From Candidatus Fermentibacter danicus (GTDB lineage: Bacteria; Fermentibacterota; Fermentibacteria; Fermentibacterales; Fermentibacteraceae), in assembly GCA_001618605.1 (NCBI GenBank), contig LKHC01000105.1, forward strand, positions 13,250 to 77,249: 64,000 nucleotides of DNA, read 5' to 3'. Below the pieces are notes generated by a model that searched no databases, was not told the DNA's origin, and saw nothing but the letters and a program-made list of their open reading frames with translations. Position 1 is the first letter of the stretch, and the number at the start of each line of letters is the position of its first letter. The translations under genes and the position numbers were made by a program. Below are positions 53,621 to 61,236 of the stretch, in pieces.

Positions 53621-54958
53621 ATGAGTTCAATCGTGATCGACCATCCATCCCCGGCCGTCGTCCTCCTCGTCGGAGGAACCGATCCGAGCGGAGGAGCAGG
53701 GCTGGCTGCCGACATAAAGGCGGCTGCGGCGGCGGGCGTTCTCGGTGAGATCGTCGTGACGGCCGTAACCTTCCAGAGCAGCGGTTCGGTGGAGGGCTGG
53801 GAGCCGGTCTCCACGGGAGCCGTCTCCAGGCAGATCGAGGCGGTTCTGCGCGACGGCCCTCCAGGCGCGGTCAAGTCGGGGATGCTCGGGAGCGCGGCCG
53901 TGGCGTCCGAGCTGGCCGGCCTGCTCCGTTCCAGGCTGCCGGAAGTGCCGTATGTCCTGGATCCGGTGCTGGTGGCGGGTTCCGGCGGCTCGCTGCACGA
54001 GGGCGGGATGCCCGGGATGGTGCGCGATGCGCTGGTGCCGCTCAGCGCACTATGCACGCCGAACCTGGACGAGGCGGAAGCCCTGACGGGGCTCCGGGTG
54101 CGCGACAGGGAATCGATGGAGCGCGCCGCCGCCAGGATCGTCGAGATGGGAGCCGGGGCCGCACTGGTCAAGGGAGGCCATCTGGAGGGCGAACCGGCGG
54201 ACTTTCTACTCGCAGGCGGCAGGGGCCGGTGGTTCGAGGGCAGGAGGACATGCCCCGGAAAGCTTCACGGGACCGGCTGCACCCTCGCCTCCGCCACGGC
54301 CGCCCGACTGGCCGCCGGCGCCGGGGTGGAGGAGGCGGTGGAGTCCTCCCTCCACTACCTCAGGCAGGCTGCCGCAGGGTACTTCATCCGCGGCGCCGGC
54401 AACGTTCCCGGGCATTTCCCGCCCGCCGGACCGAGGAGTGGGAGGCTGGACGCCACCGCGTTCTATTCCCTCCCCAGGTTCTGCAGCAGATGCGGAACCT
54501 CACTCGTCGTCGAGAGCGGCGTCAGACACTACCCGTGCCCGGCCTGCGGGCTGCTGCACTACAGGAATCCTCTTCCGGCCGTAACCGTCGCCGCAGTCAG
54601 GGACGGCAGGATACTCCTGGTGGAAAGGGCCTGCTCGCCGGGAAAGGGCCTGCACTGCCTCCCGGGCGGTTTCCTGGAACTCGGGGAGACCGTGGAGGAT
54701 TGTGCGGCCCGCGAACTCGCCGAGGAAACCGGTCTCTCGGCGCGGTCCATGAAACTCAGGGGCGTCGAGACGGACGAGACGGAGTACGGCGGCATCATGC
54801 TGGCCGTGATGGAGGCCGGGGGTCTCGAAGGGACGCCCGTCCCCGGCGACGACGCATCGGACATCGAATGGTTCCCGCTCGACTCCCTCCCGCCGCTGGC
54901 CTTCGCGGCCCATGGCAGGATAATCGAACGCATCAGGGCGGAGAGAAGCGGGGAATGA
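53621..54958 (+). CDS. ThiD - zinc ribbon - Nudix fusion protein
   Basis: 445 residues. Residues 1-270 match HMP/HMP-P kinase ThiD of thiamine synthesis: VGGTDPSGGAGLAADIKAA, VKSGMLGS, VLDPVLVAGSGG, NLDEAEALTG and KLHGTGCTLASATAA. A short zinc ribbon follows (CSRCGTSLV, CPACGLLHY), then a Nudix domain (305-440) with a full Nudix box GGFLELGETVEDCAARELAE plus ETGL, resembling ADP-ribose/NADH pyrophosphatases. Fusing ThiD to a ribbon-Nudix hydrolase is unusual; ThiE is the common partner. The Nudix part may hydrolyse a toxic or by-product pyrophosphate of thiamine or HMP metabolism. ATG 53621 has GAGAGGGG upstream. No other thi gene is near. Confidence 0.9.
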   Translation: MSSIVIDHPSPAVVLLVGGTDPSGGAGLAADIKAAAAAGVLGEIVVTAVTFQSSGSVEGWEPVSTGAVSRQIEAVLRDGPPGAVKSGMLGSAAVASELAGLLRSRLPEVPYVLDPVLVAGSGGSLHEGGMPGMVRDALVPLSALCTPNLDEAEALTGLRVRDRESMERAAARIVEMGAGAALVKGGHLEGEPADFLLAGGRGRWFEGRRTCPGKLHGTGCTLASATAARLAAGAGVEEAVESSLHYLRQAAAGYFIRGAGNVPGHFPPAGPRSGRLDATAFYSLPRFCSRCGTSLVVESGVRHYPCPACGLLHYRNPLPAVTVAAVRDGRILLVERACSPGKGLHCLPGGFLELGETVEDCAARELAEETGLSARSMKLRGVETDETEYGGIMLAVMEAGGLEGTPVPGDDASDIEWFPLDSLPPLAFAAHGRIIERIRAERSGE

Positions 54959-55012
54959 TCGCTTCGTGCGCGCCGGCCGCCGTGGCTGTCGGCTAATCGT
55001 TCATGCATCTCT

Positions 55013-55050
55013 CCCGGGCGGGACAGGCCCGTAAGCCCGTCCCGTCCGGG
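55013..55050. terminator. Hairpin between convergent genes
   Basis: An imperfect long inverted repeat (CCCGGGCGGGAC at 55013-55024 against GTCCCGTCCGGG at 55039-55050, one mismatch) lies between the ThiD-Nudix gene and the convergent histidine kinase gene. No T-run is seen. A bidirectional terminator is likely from position. Confidence 0.55.
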
Positions 55051-55082
55051 ATCGTTTGCGGGCAATCAGTCGGTAAGCGTCT

Positions 55083-57650
55083 TCACACCCGCCCAGGTGG
55101 CGGCGTAGAGCCCTCTTCCTCCTCCGCGGCAGGTCCGGAGGGCGCAGCCTCGGTTCTGGCGGGACCGGAACCGGGAGCCGGTATATTATCGGTTCCACGG
55201 GGGGCCGCCGGCAGGGAAACCGTGAAGACGGTCCCCCTTCCGGGTGAGGATTCCACCTCTATGCGGCCACCATGCCGCTTGACTATGGACGAGGCGACGG
55301 CGAGCCCGAGTCCGCTCCCCCGCGACTTCGTAGAGAAGTAGGGATCGTAGATCCTCTCCAGGACCTCCGAGTTCATGCCGGGGCCGTTGTCGGCCAGGGA
55401 GACGCGGACCTCCCTCTCCCCGGCCCTGGTCATCCCGTTCCACAGTCTGATGTCCAGCCGCCCCGATCCGTCCAGGGCCTCCCTGGCGTTTACGATGAAG
55501 TTGCTGAAAGCCTGGACCATCTGCCCCTCGTCCGCTTCGACCTTCCAGAGGCCCCCCGGGGCCTGGACCTGGAGCGAGAGCTGCACGCCCGATCCGCTCA
55601 TGACGAGCCTCGCGGTGCTGCCCAGCAGGCTTTCGAGATCCAGAGCCCTCTTCTCGACACCGCTGGAGCCCCGCGAGAGCATTTCGAGCTGTCGCAGCAT
55701 CATCAGAGCCTTGTCGCAGGCATCGAGCGCGCTCGCGAGATAACCGGCCGCCTCGCTCCCCCCGGGCTCGGAGGCGGCGCAGAGGTCTATGCTGCCGGTC
55801 ACAACCGACATGATGTTCTTGAAATCGTGAGCGATCCCGCCGGCCATGAGCGAGATCGACTCCTGCTTCTGGGATTCGAGGATCTCGGACTCCATCCGCC
55901 TCTTCTCGGTCACGTTGCGGACGGTGCAGACGACGGCGTCGTTCTCGAAGGGAGCCATCCGGCACTCGTACACACCCTCCATGGGGCCGCCGGATATCGC
56001 AAGCTCGATGGACTCGACCGAACGGAGCTGCAGGCACTTCGCCGCGGTCTTCTCCGCAAGACTCACGTCGGCGGATGACAGGCCGATCTCCTCGATGTTC
56101 CTGCCCTGGAGACGATCCCTGATTCCGGAGGAGCCGGAGTCCGATCCGGCCTTTACGTCGATTATCCGGCCGTCGCTCGAAATGACGAGGACGCTCTCCG
56201 GAATCGCCGAAAGAATGGCTTCGTTGCGCATCTCGGAGCCCAGCAGCATCTCCTCTATCCTCACCCTGTCGGTGACGTCGACTGCGATGCCCCCCAACAG
56301 GAGCGTGCCGTCGGACTCCGGGCCGACCGGGAAGGAGTGGAAAAGGAGCCGCCTCACGGCTCCGTCGCCGATCCGGACATCGAGTTCCGTGAGGACCGGC
56401 CTCCGGTTCCGCATCACCTCGTCATCGCTCCTCGCGAGCACCGAAGCCTGTTCGGCAGGCCAGACGTCCTTCCAGTCGATCCCCTCCCAGTCCTCCCGCG
56501 ACCCCAGGAGGTCTCTCCTGAAGTTTTCGTTGGCGTAGACCAGCCTCCCGTCGGGCTTTCTGATGTAGGAATAGCCCGGAAGGTACTTCGCGAACAGGTC
56601 GAACCGCTGCCTGCTCTGCCTGAGATCCAGCGAAGCCCTCTCGAGGCGATCGAGGGTTGCGTCCAGGGTCGAGGCGAGCAGCGAGAACTCATCGTCCCCC
56701 GGGGGAATGCCGCATCGCATCGAGGGGTCACTGCTGTCGCCTATCTCGCGTATCCGGAGGGTGAGAGTCCGAAGCGGCATCATCACCTCGCCCTGGAAGA
56801 GGAGGATGGTGACGGCCACGAGCACCATCCCGGCGATCAGCACGAAGAGCATCGCACGATCGGCGATGTCACGCCCGAGTCCGTAGACCTCGCGGGGGGA
56901 CTCGATCTTGAGTATCACGTCCAGGCCAGGACCGGCTCCGAGGGTGGCGTAGACTACGGCCTTGTCCATCCCCGTCCTCAGGATGAGTTCGGAAGGACGG
57001 GAGGGATCGATCCCGGGAGGGCCGGCCTCCGGGGCGAGGATGCCGACTCTGTTGTCCGGCATGAAATTGAGCCCGTCCAGAGTCCCGCCGTCGATCCTGT
57101 CGGCGAAGACGACGACCCCGACAGGGGCTCCGTCTCCCACGGAGGGCCTGACCTCGCATGCTCCGACGAACCAGGGCGAGGAGCCGGAGAAGAGAACGCC
57201 GCAACGGGACTCTCCATCCTCCAGGACGGAGGAGAAACCCGACTCGGATATCCTTGCGGACAGCCCGGGCGGGAAGGGGGATGCAGCTTCACCGCGCACT
57301 ATGCCGGAAGCATAGGCGGGCGTGCCTGATGAATTGTAGATGACGACGGCGTCGAGGCCTTCTTCAGCCCAGGACGAAGTGTCCGCGAGTGTCAGAACGA
57401 GTCTTGCATCGCCTCCTTCCAGGAACCGGCGGACCGAGGGGAGGGAGGCCGTCTCGATCGCCGCGGCGGCCGTACGGCCAGCCTGTTCCAGGGCGAGCCG
57501 CCTTGTTTCGACGGCGGTCCGGACGAGCTGCCGCTCCTCGAGGTCCTCGAAGGTTCCCAGGAAGAAGAATCTGAACACGAGAGCCGTCGCTACGGCGACG
57601 ACGGCGAGGAAGACCACCAGCAGGACCGCAAGCCTGCTCCTGAGAGTCAC
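55083..57650 (-). CDS. Membrane-bound PAS histidine kinase
   Basis: 855 residues. Helix 1 (about 8-31), a periplasmic sensor of about 230 residues and helix 2 (VLIAGMVLVAVTILLF) are followed by a HAMP domain, two PAS domains (FAKYLPGYSYIRKPDGRLVY; AILSAIPESVLVISSDGRII) and the kinase core with H in LMAGGIAHDFKNIMSVV, N-box VQAFSNFIVNAREAL, G1 LADNGPGM and G2 SGLGLAVASSIV. It is a classic HATPase kinase with no receiver. GTG at 57650 overlaps the stop of the preceding hybrid kinase (GTGA), with GGAGG 9 bases upstream. The two kinases are thus a coupled pair. Confidence 0.95.
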   Translation of the reverse strand: MTLRSRLAVLLVVFLAVVAVATALVFRFFFLGTFEDLEERQLVRTAVETRRLALEQAGRTAAAAIETASLPSVRRFLEGGDARLVLTLADTSSWAEEGLDAVVIYNSSGTPAYASGIVRGEAASPFPPGLSARISESGFSSVLEDGESRCGVLFSGSSPWFVGACEVRPSVGDGAPVGVVVFADRIDGGTLDGLNFMPDNRVGILAPEAGPPGIDPSRPSELILRTGMDKAVVYATLGAGPGLDVILKIESPREVYGLGRDIADRAMLFVLIAGMVLVAVTILLFQGEVMMPLRTLTLRIREIGDSSDPSMRCGIPPGDDEFSLLASTLDATLDRLERASLDLRQSRQRFDLFAKYLPGYSYIRKPDGRLVYANENFRRDLLGSREDWEGIDWKDVWPAEQASVLARSDDEVMRNRRPVLTELDVRIGDGAVRRLLFHSFPVGPESDGTLLLGGIAVDVTDRVRIEEMLLGSEMRNEAILSAIPESVLVISSDGRIIDVKAGSDSGSSGIRDRLQGRNIEEIGLSSADVSLAEKTAAKCLQLRSVESIELAISGGPMEGVYECRMAPFENDAVVCTVRNVTEKRRMESEILESQKQESISLMAGGIAHDFKNIMSVVTGSIDLCAASEPGGSEAAGYLASALDACDKALMMLRQLEMLSRGSSGVEKRALDLESLLGSTARLVMSGSGVQLSLQVQAPGGLWKVEADEGQMVQAFSNFIVNAREALDGSGRLDIRLWNGMTRAGEREVRVSLADNGPGMNSEVLERIYDPYFSTKSRGSGLGLAVASSIVKRHGGRIEVESSPGRGTVFTVSLPAAPRGTDNIPAPGSGPARTEAAPSGPAAEEEEGSTPPPGRV

Positions 57651-60175
57651 GGATCCATGCCTCCCTGTCTCCCGGACGGCCCTGCCCCATCCTGGTCGAT
57701 CGATGCGAGGAGCCTGCGGACGGTGGAGCTGAGTTCCTCGAGGTTGAAGGGCTTGCGCAGGGCGGCCTTGAAACCGTGGACGGCGTACTCCGACAGAACG
57801 GAATCCGAGGAATAGCCGCTCGAGACTATGGCATGGACGTCTCCGAACCTGGCCCGCGCCCGCGCCAGGGTCTCGAGTCCTCCGATGCCGCCGGGCACCA
57901 CGAGGTCGAGAATCAGAATGTCGAACGGCCTGCCCTTCCGGACGGCCTCGGCGAGGCGGTACAGGGCGGCGCCTCCGTCGGCGGCCGTCTCGACGGTGTA
58001 ATCCAGGGTCTCGAGCATCTCCTTGATCGTCTCCAGCACGCTCAGATCGTCATCCATGACAAGGATTCTGGCGCGCCCGCCCATCGCGGAGGCGGGGAGG
58101 TACTGCGAGGGATCGGTCATCCCGTGGATCGCCGGAATGTGGAGGACGAACCGCCCGCCGGGGCCGGGCAGGGCCTCCAGCCATCCCGCGTGTTTGACCG
58201 CTATGGAGTGGGCCATCGAGAGGCCGAGTCCGACTGACTCATCCTTTGTGGTGAAGTACGGCTCGAAGACCTTCTTCAGCAGATCCTCCCTGATGCCGGG
58301 ACCGGAGTCCAGGAACTCCATCGTGACGTAATGGCCGGGATTGAGCCCGGCTACCTGGGGATCAATCGAGTTGTAGGCCTTCATTTCGAACCATCCGTAG
58401 CCCCCGATGGCCTCGATCGAGTTCGTCGCCATGTTCCTGAAGAGCTGAGCGATCTGATCCTCGTCCGCATCGATGGGCCACGTGCCGGGCCGGATGTCGA
58501 GCCTGAGGGAGACCCCGAGACCCCTGAAGAGCGGCTCCAGCACCGTTTTCGCCAGATCCTCCACGTCCGTCGGCTTGAAGTAGGGCGAACCTCCCGTGGA
58601 GAACGTCAGGAGTTTCCTCGTCAGGTCGCCGGCCCTGACGCAGGCGTCCAGCGCCCTCTCCAGGCTCCGGAGAACCTGCTGGGAGGGGTTAGGGATGTCG
58701 GACATGGCGAGTTCGATGCTGCCTATCGCAGTGGAGAGCCTGTTGTTGAAGTCGTGTGCTATGCCGCCGGCGAGCAGCCCGAGGGATTCGAGCCTCTGCA
58801 GGCGCGACGCAGCCTCCTCGGCCTTCATCTTCTGCGTCACGTCGCGGGCTACGGCGAGCACCGTGTCCGGGCCGAAGGCGACGATGCGGACGTCGAGGTA
58901 GTAGGTGGTCTCCTGACTTCGTACTCCGAGGGAGATGCTCTCGACGGTGTTCCTATCGAGCACCCGGGAGATGATGGACTTTATCCTGGAGGCTTCGGCA
59001 TCGATCAGTTCGATGTCGTCGATATGCATCCCCTCGGCCCTGGAGAGCGGCAGGGGGGCCTTGAATCCATACCCCGGCTTCACGGAGACAATGGTCCCGT
59101 CCCTCCTGATCCTGACCATGAAGTCGGGTATCAGCCTGAGGAGCATGGCGTTGTTCTGTTCGCTCCGCCTGATGGCTCCTGTCAGCATCTCCAGCTTCTC
59201 CAGAACGGGTCCGATGGCCAGGCCGATGCTGGACACCTCGTCGAGCCTCTCCGTGCCCGTCTGCTCCGGTGATGCACCCGATTCCTGGATCATCGCCATG
59301 ATGCCCCTGATCCTCTTCACCACGAGGAACTGGATCAGGGACAGGGTTACGATCGAGAAGATTATTCCGCCCAGGACCGTCAGCGCGATGAAGTGGGTCA
59401 GGATGGTGTCCGCCTCGGCGGCGATGTCACGGTTCAACCTCGTGTGGAGCCTCACACACCCGCCGTCGAGGCTCGGATGGGAAACGGAGACGATCAGCTC
59501 GTCATCGTTCGGGTAGGTGAACAGAGTGTCGCCCGGCATCATGGCGGAATCGGGGCGCGAGATCCAGGCATCGAGAGCGGAGCTGGAGAGGATTCTGGCA
59601 AGGCCGTCGGAGCTGTCCAGGAGCCTGACGAATGCCAGAGAACCTGCTCTCGGACCGTCTCCGTCGCTTGCCAGGACATCATGGACGGCGGCGAGTGCCA
59701 TGCGGTCGCCGATGACGACCAGCCCGGCCGTGTCGGCTCCGGCCGCCGCCAGCCCCGAGAGGACGCCGCCCGTCATCCAGGCGGGCTCCATTGCCGCATC
59801 GAACGGGACGAGCCGCCCGCCGGTCGATCCCACGGAGAGGACCGGATCCCCGGACGGGGAGAAGAAGAGCATCTGGTCGATCGCGAGTCTGGTCAGGACG
59901 CCGGGTGTGATCTCGCGGACCGCAAAGGCGCTGTCGGCGCCGAGTAGATAGTCGTACGACTGATCCCACGTCGCCCAGTCCATGGCGGCGTTGCGGAGAC
60001 CATCGATCTCGGCTTCGAGGAGGTCGGACACGCCACGGAGGTCCCTGACGGCGTCGTCCCGTTCGAGCCTGGCGAAGTCCGGGCGGAACACGAGGAAGGA
60101 CAGCATCGCGGCGGCGGCAAAGAGCACGAGTATCGTGCCGCCGAGGAAAACGATGGTCTGCCCGCGGAGACTCAT
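57647..60175 (-). CDS. Hybrid histidine kinase with CHASE4-like sensor and receiver
   Basis: 842 residues. Helix 1 (about 8-30), then a CHASE4-type sensor with the hallmark AMDWATWDQSYDYLLG, helix 2 (FIALTVLGGIIFSIVTLSLIQ), a linker, a PAS domain (LIPDFMVRIRRDGTIVSVKP) and the kinase core: H in LLAGGIAHDFNNRLSTAIG, RNMATNSIEAI, G1 LDSGPGI and G2 GLGLSMAHSIA. The C-terminal receiver has DDD (VMDDDLSVL), phosphoacceptor D in ILILDLVVPGG and K in ALRKPFNLEEL. ATG 60175 has GGGAGGG upstream. The GTGA overlap with the second kinase gene indicates a joint signalling unit; the output protein is not in sight. Confidence 0.96.
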   Translation of the reverse strand: MSLRGQTIVFLGGTILVLFAAAAMLSFLVFRPDFARLERDDAVRDLRGVSDLLEAEIDGLRNAAMDWATWDQSYDYLLGADSAFAVREITPGVLTRLAIDQMLFFSPSGDPVLSVGSTGGRLVPFDAAMEPAWMTGGVLSGLAAAGADTAGLVVIGDRMALAAVHDVLASDGDGPRAGSLAFVRLLDSSDGLARILSSSALDAWISRPDSAMMPGDTLFTYPNDDELIVSVSHPSLDGGCVRLHTRLNRDIAAEADTILTHFIALTVLGGIIFSIVTLSLIQFLVVKRIRGIMAMIQESGASPEQTGTERLDEVSSIGLAIGPVLEKLEMLTGAIRRSEQNNAMLLRLIPDFMVRIRRDGTIVSVKPGYGFKAPLPLSRAEGMHIDDIELIDAEASRIKSIISRVLDRNTVESISLGVRSQETTYYLDVRIVAFGPDTVLAVARDVTQKMKAEEAASRLQRLESLGLLAGGIAHDFNNRLSTAIGSIELAMSDIPNPSQQVLRSLERALDACVRAGDLTRKLLTFSTGGSPYFKPTDVEDLAKTVLEPLFRGLGVSLRLDIRPGTWPIDADEDQIAQLFRNMATNSIEAIGGYGWFEMKAYNSIDPQVAGLNPGHYVTMEFLDSGPGIREDLLKKVFEPYFTTKDESVGLGLSMAHSIAVKHAGWLEALPGPGGRFVLHIPAIHGMTDPSQYLPASAMGGRARILVMDDDLSVLETIKEMLETLDYTVETAADGGAALYRLAEAVRKGRPFDILILDLVVPGGIGGLETLARARARFGDVHAIVSSGYSSDSVLSEYAVHGFKAALRKPFNLEELSSTVRRLLASIDQDGAGPSGRQGGMDP

Positions 60176-60226
60176 CCGCCCTCCCGTCTTCCCTGGAGCT
60201 GAAGCAGTGCGGGATATACCCGAGGC

Positions 60227-61162
60227 TCAGCTACCGGACAACCTCCGAAGCGTCTCGTCGAGGGCCTCGGCCGTTGACGTGCCGAGAACGGTTACGCCCT
60301 CGTAGCCCTTCATCAATCCCTGGAGCACCGTTCCCGGGCCCACCTCCACGAAGGTGTCGTATCCCTGTCCGATCAGGCGCCTGATGGAAGCCGCCCACAG
60401 CACGGGGGAAGTGAGCTGGCCGATCAGGAGCGATCTCGCTTCCGCCCCCGAACGCACGAAATCGGCCGTCACGTTGGCGACCACCGGGATTGCCGGGTCC
60501 GAGAACTCCGTGGCGTCGAGGCCTGCAGCCAGGCCTTCGGCGGCCTCCCTCATGAGGGGGGAATGCCATGCGCCCGATACCCTGAGAGGAATGACCCTGC
60601 GGACGCCGGCGTCCTTCGCCGCGGCCGAGGCGGCTTCGATGGCTCCGGGAGTTCCGGACAGGACTATCTGCCCTTCGGAGTTGATGTTGGCTATGCCGAT
60701 GGCTCCGGCCGGCAATGCGGCCTGTACCGCCGACTCCGCAACCTCGCGCGTGGCGCCTATGAGGGCGACCATTCCGCCGGGATACCGGTCAGCGCACTGC
60801 TGCATCAGCCTGCCTCTGAGCCTTGTCAGAGGGATCGCCGCCTCGGGGGTGATGACTCCTGCGGCTACCAGGGCCGGGTATTCGCCCAGGCTGTTGCCGG
60901 CCGCTCCGAGAGCCTCCACTCCGGCTTCGGCGAGGACGGCCAGGACCGCCAGGCTGACGGCGGTTATCGCCGGCTGGACATTGTCCGTCCGAGTGAGGAG
61001 ATCCTCCGGACCTTCGGAGATCAGGGACAGGAGCCCCGGGGTCTCCGAAAGCTCGTCGAGCCGGGAGAGGATTCCGGCGGCGGCGGATCTCCCGGCGAGG
61101 TGCGAGGCCATGCCGACGCTCTGCGATCCCTGTCCGGGGAACATGAAGGCGATCTTGGACAT
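60227..61162 (-). CDS. fabD: Malonyl-CoA:ACP transacylase
   Basis: 311 residues. It moves malonyl from CoA to acyl carrier protein for fatty acid synthesis. Motifs are AFMFPGQGSQSVGMASHL at the start, the nucleophile region GNSLGEYPALVAAG and the second active-site His in VSGAWHSPLM, plus VVANVTAD and FVEVGPGTVLQGL. The usual GHSxGE has Asn in place of His (GNSLGE); the serine remains. ATG 61162 has AAGGAG 5 bases upstream. No other fab gene follows, so this copy stands outside the usual fabHDG cluster. Confidence 0.95.
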   Translation of the reverse strand: MSKIAFMFPGQGSQSVGMASHLAGRSAAAGILSRLDELSETPGLLSLISEGPEDLLTRTDNVQPAITAVSLAVLAVLAEAGVEALGAAGNSLGEYPALVAAGVITPEAAIPLTRLRGRLMQQCADRYPGGMVALIGATREVAESAVQAALPAGAIGIANINSEGQIVLSGTPGAIEAASAAAKDAGVRRVIPLRVSGAWHSPLMREAAEGLAAGLDATEFSDPAIPVVANVTADFVRSGAEARSLLIGQLTSPVLWAASIRRLIGQGYDTFVEVGPGTVLQGLMKGYEGVTVLGTSTAEALDETLRRLSGS

Positions 61163-61213
61163 CGAAACTCCTTGCGTGGCCGCGTGGGCGGCGGTCTGAT
61201 CCCGGCTCCTATC

Positions 61214-61236
61214 CTAATCCCCGGGAACCGGATTAG
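61214..61236 (-). terminator. Possible weak terminator at the end of the spermidine-synthase-like gene
   Basis: CTAATCC and GGATTAG pair around a 9-base loop and cover the stop codon at 61233. The stem is short and there is no T-run, so this is doubtful. Confidence 0.25.
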
